DNA of 64,000 nucleotides from Aphrocallistes beatrix (Eukaryota > Porifera > Hexactinellida > Sceptrulophora > Aphrocallistidae), in assembly GCA_963281255.1 (NCBI GenBank), contig OY725489.1, positions 6,572,523-6,636,522 of the forward strand, given 5' to 3'. The notes beneath the pieces were generated by a model. It ran no database searches and was not told where the DNA came from. It worked only from the letters and a program-made list of their open reading frames with translations. The position numbers and the translations under genes are program-made. This document shows, piece by piece, positions 56,668 through 64,000 of the stretch. The stretch's first letter is position 1; each line of letters starts with the position of its first letter.

Positions 56668-58973
56668 ATGGAGTCAAGTTGGTCTGACAATGAAGGTGAT
56701 TTCATATTCAAAGTCCCAACAACCCCAACTGATTTAACACCAACTACATCCACGCCTACCGAGCTCGGATCTAGTCTCTCTCAAGTAGCCCTCTCTTCGC
56801 AGACATCCGAAGAATCGGATAACACGGCACCAGCTACCCCAGTTCATACCAAAAAGCAGCGAGGACATAAACTCAAAACTGGGAGGTTTCGGAAGGGTGA
56901 TGGAGTCAAAAGAAAATCTACTTTCACACCATCTACCACGAAGCGATTACCCCTTCATACTAGCACTCCGAAATCTAAAACACTATTACAGCAAGTGAAG
57001 TTTCCTCAGCCCAATAAACGCCTCAGTATTATGGTACAGAAGGATGGAGCTCAATAATTTCGTGATCTCTACGTTCCTCATGGCTCGCAAATAATTGATA
57101 TCGATATACTGGGTACGGTATTTTCTCTATTGAGATGCACTGAGGCACACTGCACTGGTAATTTGAATCTGTATCAATACGCTTTTCGTGATGGGTTACA
57201 ATCATATCTCTTGTTGAAATGCAGTCGCTGCCATCTTGTGCTTGCTGAATTTCCCACATCCTGTCCGGTTGTAATGAAACCTAATGAAGCCGTGAACGAT
57301 CCTCAAATGCTTTGCCGGAAAAAGTCGGAAGTCAACGTTAGAGCTTTACTAGCAGCACACTGTCCTTCCATGAGCTGGAGTGATTTTCTACTGACCTGCA
57401 ATGTCCTTGATATACAAAATACCTGGCATAGAATGTCCAAGTCTCTACTCGCGCAATTGGTCCTTTCTACAGATAAAATATGCCAGCAATCCATGTCCAT
57501 GACAGCAAAAGAAGTGAGAGCCAAAGCTGAGTCATCTAACATTCCTGGTTGCAAGGTATGCACGGTGGGATTTGATGGATCTTGGCACAGGCGCGGCAAT
57601 TTTAGTAATCAAGGATTCACCGGGGCTATTGAAGTCAAAACGGGGAAAGTCCTTGACTACGTCCTTTACGAACGCGTGTGTAACAAATGTATCAGATGGA
57701 CGGAAGAACGTAAGAAAGAAAACCCAGAGGAATACAGCGAATACTGGGAGAAACATTCGAGCGAATGCCCGGCTAACTTCTCTGGAACAAGTCAGGCGAT
57801 GGAATCTTCTGCTGCAATAGAAATCTGGGGTAGATCAGTTGACAAGCATTCTCTAGCCTATACTACATATGTGGGAGATGGGGACTCAAGCTCTTTCAAA
57901 AGGTTGGAACAAAATAATCCTTACAAAGGAATGGAAGTTATCCGGAAAGAGGAATGTCTTGGGCACACGCAAAAACGATTAAAGAAACACCTCAAAAAGA
58001 AGAAGACAACTACGAGGACAATGCCCTCCAAGCCAATACCCGCATCTAAAGTCGAGAGAATTGCTCATCTATACGCTCTTGTTATTGGCAAGAACAGAGG
58101 CAGAACACCACTAGACATTCAAAACGCCCTTTACACACTGATGAATCATTTGTTCGAGGAGCACGATCGTTGCCCACACTCAAAAGAATCCTGGTGTCAC
58201 TTTCAAAAGGGCCTCGCAATTTCGGCTGAGAATACCTCTCATCCACCTCCCATACTCCGACAACCCTATCTGAATAAAGACGAGTATTCGCGCCTGGAAG
58301 ATGTTTTCAAGAAATTTGCAAGCATTGAAATTTGTTCCGCCCTGACAATGGGATTAACACAGAACTGTAATGAGTCGCTACATTCAGTTGTATGGCATCA
58401 TGCTCCAAAGACAAAACGTGTAGGACAAAAGTCACTTCAAGCCGCTGCTGCTATTGCTGTGTGCACTTTCAATGAAGGTTCAATGATGCTCGCAGCTATT
58501 CTGTCAGATCAACATGTACAATGTAGCCGTATAACTCTTGAACATCTAGCATCGATGGATAAAGAAAGGAACCGCTGTAAACTTAATTAGCCGTTATGGC
58601 TACTCAAAAGAGGCGTCGGAGAGTTCTCAAATCCCAATTCATTGCAGCAGAATCCTCCAGGCGTAGACGTGAAAAGGATACTACGACCTATAAATCTGGA
58701 GGTTTTGGTACTGAGCTCTCATCTGTTGCCATGAAAGAATTACCTTCCACGAGTGTTAACCCTGATGACTCTGAAACAGTTTGCGAGGAATGTGAACAAC
58801 ACGACTGCCCAACCGGGAGAAAGAGGGCGAATGATGACTGGTTAGGTTGTGAGTTCTGCCTGAGATGGTTTCACTGTGGATGCGTCAATACCAGTCTAAA
58901 GGACGTGGGAGATGATCCTTATATCTGTAGGAAATGTGACTTGGAATTCGAGTCCTGTGTAGAACCTGTATAA
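56668..58973 (+). pseudogene. MULE transposase with PHD finger, copy B (near full length)
   Basis: The fullest copy of the element 1 transposase, about 767 codons. Its N-terminus is a Thr/Pro/Ser-rich, basic region (VPTTPTDLTP..., then KKQRGHKLKTGRFRKGD), absent from copy A only because of the window edge. A possible zinc site follows (CTEAHC...CSRC). The core has FDGSWHRRGNF and VGDGDSSSF, the candidate Glu in NCNESLH, and the C-terminal PHD finger is at about 58,780-58,945. Compared with copies A and C it has one in-frame TAA at about 57,055 (Ser in copy C) and a 2-bp insertion at about 58,587 that shifts frame before the PHD part. Identity to copy A is very high, so this is a recent copy. 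Confidence 0.85.
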
Positions 58974-59041
58974 CTATTGTTTCTGTAGTAGCATGCCACC
59001 ATTAGAATAGTATGATATACTTGTTTGCTCATTTGTACTAT

Positions 59042-59047
59042 AATAAA
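59042..59047 (+). terminator. AATAAA polyadenylation signal of MULE copy B
   Basis: Same position relative to the stop codon as in copy A. Confidence 0.6.
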
Positions 59048-60634
59048 TATCTATGCATCAATCTAGCCCAGGGAATTGAAACTGCGTCATTGATATTAAA
59101 AACAATGGTCGACATACCGATAGAAAAGCACCACAAAAACAGTCAATAATAGTTTCGAAATTGGAAAAATACAGTCACGGTCCCATATCATTATGAATCC
59201 CATGGGGGCCCAAATATTTTCACAATAGAGAGAGAGTCATACACAGTAAGCGAAATTGAAATAATAGAAATTCTATAGAACCGGTCAAATTGGCACCCAG
59301 GGATTTGCTCATAATAAGTGACTCTGAATGTACATATTGATATATGTATGCTATTACACCATTCAATTTTGATATCAACATTTTACAAGTGCGAATATCG
59401 AAATCTACTTTTACTAAATTACAATACAGGCTTATTAGCCCGTTGAGATTTCTTTTCTCTAGCGGAAAATACACGTCTACACAAAAAGGTGTGAAAATAT
59501 GATTAAATTTTATGATATGATAAGCAGACGTGCGTTCAACACCGTCCATACAATAAAGAATCTCCTATAATAGAAGCTGCACTAGAAATGAGAATTCTCA
59601 AAACAATACAAGTGCATCACAACAGCAGGAGGCCGCAGGGGGGAAGATTGTGATTTTTGTGATTTTCCTGTACAGAATTCAATCTTTTTAGAAAGTAGCA
59701 TCATAATGTATTTGTGGAAACGACTATCTCTAAGATTGGAATTGGGGATTTTTTAAATACACATAGCAATAGTTTTATTAATAAATTACACTTACGTTCT
59801 TGCTGTAGGTGAAGTAGGCAAGTCACAGGTGTCCAAGACATAAAGTGATCGCTTTCATTTACTTGTCTGGATCATAGTAAATTGATACAGCGAATTAGCT
59901 AATTGTTGAATCCTGGTGACAGAGAAAGATTATATCTATATACTATCTACATATCTATTTATGTGTACGTATATACAGAAAATATATAATTTTAAGTTAC
60001 GCACATATGTTAAAAATAGGCATTGAAATGGCGTAAACCAAGTTCAAATGGGAGATTTTCATTCTGGATCAATTGTCAAGTTTTCTAATTTTCAACCTCA
60101 ACTCGGAAATTTGGAAAAACATGGAACCAGGAGCACATGGTTGTGAAACAAGACTCCTCAATAAATACAGTAGACTTTGGATCCTTGTATAAATGTAATG
60201 CCGATTCTTGGTAAAACTCGATCTGGTATATACTTTTTAGCCTCAAATCGCATGTGCGTATGTGCGTTTACTTTCAATACGATCTTATTACCAGAGGTTT
60301 CTGTATAATATATTAATTAGAAAAATTAATATGTGACTAATTTGAATGCGTATTATTCGAATCTGTAATCCAATTAGCTATATCCCATACCGTTTAGAAG
60401 TAACCGTCTTCATGAATAGACACATTTTAGCATTATTTGTATGGGAAAGAATCAAGTGTTGAAATACTTTTGTCCGCTTAGTGTATATGGCCCAAATTGG
60501 TCCAAATTAGTTCAATATAATTTCCAACAACGAGTGAAGTACGACGTTCCATATTGATCATGACAACTACTATACTAGGAGTTGCAGTAAAATATAAAAT
60601 TTATTGCTTAATTTAGAAGATTAAAACTCACATT
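59048..60634. mobile_element. 3' non-coding region of MULE copy B
   Basis: Counterpart of 1,742-3,354, differing by scattered substitutions and short indels, for example a 17-base deletion near 60,160. It includes the shared MITE at 59,172-59,330. No gene. Confidence 0.75.
59172..59330. mobile_element. pogo/Tc1-like MITE inside the MULE 3' region (copy B)
   Basis: Orthologous to the insertion at 1,867-2,025; ends CAGTCACGGTCCC and the inverse of CATTCAGAGTC, with flanking TA. Confidence 0.7.
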
Positions 60635-60869
60635 CTTCCCCTCCTCCTCCCCTCTGCCCCCGCCTCTAACGCCCCCGCTTCTTCCCCTGCTTCTAACGCC
60701 CCCGCTTCTTCTTCCGCCTCTAACGCCCCCGCTTCTGCCCCCGCTTCTAACGCCACCGCTTCTGCCCCTGCTTCTAACGCCCCCGCCTCTGCCCCTGCTT
60801 CTAACGCCCCCGCTTCTAACGCCCCCGCTTTTTCCCCCGCTTCTAACGCCCCCGCCTCTAACGTCCCCG
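60635..60869. repeat. GC-rich minisatellite of MULE copy B, left part
   Basis: Same 15-bp and 12-bp words as in copy A. In this stretch the minus strand reads as an unbroken ALEAGAEAG-type repeat. Cut at 60,870 by the RAG1-like transposon; it continues at 63,929. Confidence 0.9.
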
Positions 60870-60949
60870 CACAGTGGTTTATTGACAGGGAGTTGACCAA
60901 TTTTTTGACCTCTTCTGATCTCATTAAAAACGCTTTTATCGTGTTCAGC

Positions 60950-61478
60950 ATACTCTAGAACCTAGGTAACTGCATTTGCAGTTAAAAATTCCGAGCAGAA
61001 TTAGAAATATGATGCAGGATATACAGTTGAATAGCTAAATATAGATTGAGAAATTTTGTGGTTTCAAAATCATGCATCAGTTCAAACTCGTGTTACTCGT
61101 TTGGTTTATATTAGAATGAGTTAAGACTTTCACAGTGTCTAATTATTGTATAAATCACCCTAAAACTGTTGAATACTCCTTATATAATTGATTGACCTTC
61201 AGTACAATTTTCATTGAAAGATATGATTCGCTGAAAGTGTCCGAACTGCTAAGTTATTTGCATTGATAGTTCGTAAACTTGTGGTGTCGTCTTGTGTCGT
61301 GTTAGTAGTCCTATTTTTATCTAAAGTTTAACCAATTAACTTGAATTTTAACCACTTTCCAGCCCCGCGCAACCCCGCGCAAGTGGAAATATTTCAGTAT
61401 ATAAATGCTCGCCATCAATATTACATACTATTTAGTGCTATTTCTTTATTAAGACTACAAGCTTTTCTCTATTCCAAA
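60950..61478. other. 5' leader region of the RAG1-like transposon
   Basis: Non-coding sequence between the left end and the transposase start. No RAG2-like frame is found on either strand. Confidence 0.5.
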
Positions 61479-63609
61479 ATGAATAATCGAGACGCTTGGG
61501 ACTACCTCTCAACTAAGGATTCCGTACGTGATGCTGCTAAGGCATTTATGCAAGAATTTCGAATAGAAGAGAATGAATATGAACCTATTCGACATAAATT
61601 CAATATTCTCAAATCGACCAGGGATTCTTCGAGAAAGGTAAAGAAATTGTAAGAATGGGAGAACAATACATTTTTTTCGATACCATCAGCACATCCCACA
61701 AAGAAGCGAATTTTAGCGGAAAAGGTCATAATTGAATCTGATCTATCAATGGAAACAAAAAAGCCTTTATCCCAATTAACCATAAAAGCCTTACGAGCAA
61801 GGCTTAATCCGCTTTTAAATTTAATCGACTCTTTCGCTGTCAAAGAAGAAGTAGATCCGAAAATAATTGCCACCTACGCTCTAATGCTCATATCTAATCT
61901 CTCGAAAGATGTAAATACTTCTAGTGTTTGCAAACAAATCATAGCCAAGGGGTCATTTGCAAATGAAATCAATCCCATGCCTATTGATAAGTCAGCATTC
62001 ATGCTTGACCTACTTGAAATAGGGAGGCGAAAATATACCAACTTTAAACGTCTTTGTAAATCTGAAAATATCATATTCCCATCCTATTCTAAACTAGCAC
62101 AATATCGCCATAATGTCAGCCTAACTAATGAGTTAGTATTCGTGCATAATGAGATGAACGTAGCGATCGGCATTGCGGTATCTTATAAAAGCATCCTACA
62201 TCATAGTTTAATACGCCTGTTCGAAACACTGCCTCCACTTTCAGATTCCAAATTTCCTTTAACCATCAAAATTGCCGACGGCCTTGATGGCTCAGGATGT
62301 CATCAAATTTACAATCAATATGAATTAAACCCAACATCCAGCACAAAAAACTACATCCTATTCGCGTTTAAATTACTCTCCATTTTGGATTCAGATAACA
62401 GTCAAGTGTGGATAAATAATATCCCGAATTCACAATTTGGAGTTAGGCTTGTTCTATTAACGGCCCAGAAATAGTCCATCGATAACGTCAAGTTCATCAT
62501 GGAAAATATCATCAACCCAGAAGTGAATACCATTGAACAATTGGGTTTACAGTTCCCACAAGGTCACGTCCATGTAAAGATCATTCGAAGCATGCTCGAT
62601 GGGAAAATGACTGGGATTTTAAGTGGTGCTGGAGGTGCGCACTGTCAATTATGTACGGCAAATATCAAAGACCTTAAAGACATCGAAATGGTTAGGGCTG
62701 GTTTCCCGATTAACAGACATATTTCTGACGCAAAGGAACTGTTTGGATACGTTGATAAGGACGAGTACCTTAGCCTTACTTCTAGCCAAAGGTTGGGAAT
62801 AACGCACGAACCAATTTCAGAAATAAACATCATGGCAGCTTCACCGCTTCACAGTTATACATGTGTTTTTCGATGGTATATGCTATTAATATATCATTTA
62901 CAAGCTGGAAGATCGACATCGAAGCATATAGAGACTTCAAGAAAATTTTGCAGTGAATTCCTTCTTGAGAAAACTGGTTTAAGGATTGATCAACCTTCAA
63001 GTGATGGTGGAACAACTTCAACAGGAAATGTCGCTAGACAGTGTTTTTTAAATAAAAACAATTTCATATTCCATGCATCCACACTTGTTCCAGCCGAAAT
63101 TAGAGTTGAGTTGGGTCTCATTCAAAATAATCTCTCTGCAATTTTAAGGATCTATAACAGTAGCCAAGAAATCGATACTGAGAAATTAGAAACTCTAGCC
63201 AAAGAAACTTATGAAATCATTCTTACCACCTTTCTTTCCATGGGCAAATATAACACCTTCTCTACACAAGCTACTAGCCCACTGTGCTGAATTGATACGG
63301 GACTGTAACGATGGCTACGGTTTAAAGGAATACTCAGAAGAAGCGGTGGAGGCTTGTCATAAACTAATTCGTCGATTCAGAGAGCATCTCTCCCGAAAAA
63401 ATTCCTTCACGTCTAACATCAAAGATGTATTCATACGTCTTCTTAGCCAGAGCGACCCGCTTCTCTCAAGCTACCGAAGAACTTTAGTTTGTAAGCATTG
63501 TGGTCAAATAGGACATATCAGGAATATGCAATGTAAAGGTAACCGAGTGCCATCTTTAGAGCAGGAAAAACTAGTTGACTCTCTCATGCTCCAAAATCTT
63601 AATATTTAA
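61479..63609 (+). pseudogene. RAG1/Transib-like transposase
   Basis: About 710 codons. The start MNNRDAWDYL is chosen because the fossil at 22,221 begins the same way. PIDKSAFMLDLLEIGRRKY and FKRLCKSENIIFPSY precede TIKIADGLDGSGCHQIYNQ (Asp267 region), comparable with the RAG1 block around its first catalytic Asp. GAGGAHCQLCTA parallels RAG1's CTLC zinc motif and is followed by a His (INRHISDAKELF). ASPLHSYTCVFRW sits where RAG1 has its second Asp before Leu-His; no Asp is obvious there. HKLLAHCAELI...SEEAVEACHKLIRRFRE parallels RAG1's HKTLAHVPEII...NESGNKLFRRFRK, keeping the catalytic Glu (63,349). The tail has CKHCGQIGHIRNMQC. Two in-frame stops (61,650 TAA, 62,472 TAG) and one frameshift at about 63,240 break it. 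Confidence 0.75.
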
Positions 63610-63920
63610 CTTAGTATAAAACCTTAGTATGTCACTTGTAAGCTGTAGTTTAGTTATTTAGGTTATGTATATGCATTTAGAAGCTTACTTTGATCATCTA
63701 TAAATGTGTGTGTGTGAAATTAAAAAAATTAACAAATGTGAAAATTAAATAATGGGTGTGTAAAAAATAAAATGACGTCATAGCTCAAAACTCTGAAGCC
63801 ATACAAGTATTTTTAGTTCACTAATTAATTACTAGGTATGTATAACCCATAGGTAAATAATACATTTTATAGCTCTATCTGATCAGGAAATACCAACTAC
63901 CTCTGAAGGGCTCAAATAAA
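63610..63920. other. 3' non-coding region of the RAG1-like transposon
   Basis: AT-rich, with AAAATAAAATG at about 63,765 as a possible polyA signal. No gene. Confidence 0.5.
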
Positions 63921-63928
63921 CCACTGTG

Positions 63929-64000
63929 CCCCGCTTCTTCCCCCGCCTCTAACGCCCCCGCTTCTTCCCCTGCTTCTAACGCCCCCGCTTCTGCCCCCAC
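63929..64000. repeat. GC-rich minisatellite of MULE copy B, right part
   Basis: Resumes with CCCCG and the same 15-bp and 12-bp words after the RAG1-like transposon, and runs off the window edge. Confidence 0.9.

Larger units (their letters stand above)
60870..63928 (+). mobile_element. RAG1/Transib-like DNA transposon with RSS-heptamer ends
   Basis: A 3,059-bp element with inverted ends CACAGTGGTTTATT (left CACAGTGGTTTATTGACAGG, right CACAGTGGTTTATTTGAGCC). The first seven bases, CACAGTG, equal the heptamer of V(D)J recombination signals. A 5-bp target duplication CCCCG flanks it (60,865-60,869 and 63,929-63,933), as expected for Transib and ProtoRAG elements. It sits in the MULE minisatellite, so both ends are certain from the interrupted repeat. 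It encodes one RAG1-like transposase on the plus strand and no RAG2/Kelch-like gene. A T-run (ATTTTTTGA) lies 23 bases after the left heptamer, but no matching nonamer is seen on the right. Confidence 0.85.

Noticed and set aside
60870-60908. A full 23-bp-spacer RSS with nonamer at the left end
   Set aside because: ATTTTTTGA is present at the right distance but in T-rich sense, and the right end has nothing similar, so chance is likely.
60870-63928. A RAG2-like partner gene
   Set aside because: No Kelch-repeat or PHD frame on either strand inside the element; the coding space is filled by the RAG1-like frame.

Overview
This is AT-rich metazoan DNA, probably from an invertebrate; an arthropod such as a copepod is only a guess. 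It holds almost no recognisable host genes and is densely packed with transposable elements inserted into one another. Splice-site and polyA-like signals, a THAP domain, PHD fingers, TA- and 8-bp-flanked DNA transposons and the lack of bacterial-type operons all mark it as eukaryotic. Two open frames could be host genes: a THAP-domain protein with a consensus splice donor (24.4 kb) and a 110-residue protein behind a TATA box (20.8 kb). Neither is certain.

Layout. 0-4.5 kb: copy A of a Mutator-like (MULE) transposon whose transposase ends in a PHD finger, followed by its 3' region and a 1.1-kb GC-rich minisatellite. 4.8-5.9 kb: a repeat (R1) that recurs inverted at 49.3-51.8 kb. 5.9-15.2 kb: nested DNA-transposon shells and MITEs, including a mariner-like shell around a pogo-like shell around a second type of MULE-PHD fossil. 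15.5-22.1 kb: a repeat-built coiled-coil frame, then a better-preserved MULE-PHD element on the minus strand whose N-terminus carries a 2A-like GGVERNPGP motif. 22.2-23.7 kb: a fossil RAG1/Transib-like transposase split by a mariner MITE. 24.4-27.2 kb: the THAP gene and a PIF/Harbinger-like element with only a Myb/SANT protein. 27.5-30.6 kb: GC-rich hairpin modules and several tandem arrays. 30.8-33.2 kb: a broken integrase-bearing fossil with an OTU protease frame. 33.2-39.3 kb: MULE copy C split by a Tc1 element, itself split by a hAT element, itself carrying a pogo MITE. 39.5-43.7 kb: a GC-rich hAT/ZNF862-like gene remnant and a Tigger/jerky element. 44.3-47.4 kb: an element with about 430-bp terminal inverted repeats and an unassigned DDE-like protein. 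48.2-51.8 kb: a MITE, a broken hAT, and R1 with a 972-bp foldback. 53.5-56.2 kb: hAT MITEs. 55.9-64 kb: MULE copy B, whose minisatellite was hit by a 3,059-bp RAG1-like transposon.

The two most noteworthy items are these. First, the RAG1-like element at 60,870-63,928 has ends starting CACAGTGG, which contain the V(D)J recombination-signal heptamer CACAGTG. It also has a 5-bp target duplication CCCCG, a DGLDGSG motif, a CxLC motif, a RAG1-like C-terminal glutamate block and a C-terminal Cx2Cx3GHx5C motif. Second, the MULE-PHD transposase at 17.6-20.3 kb has a hydrophobic leader ending in a near-canonical 2A ribosome-skipping motif. All calls come from reading the sequence; no database search was run.
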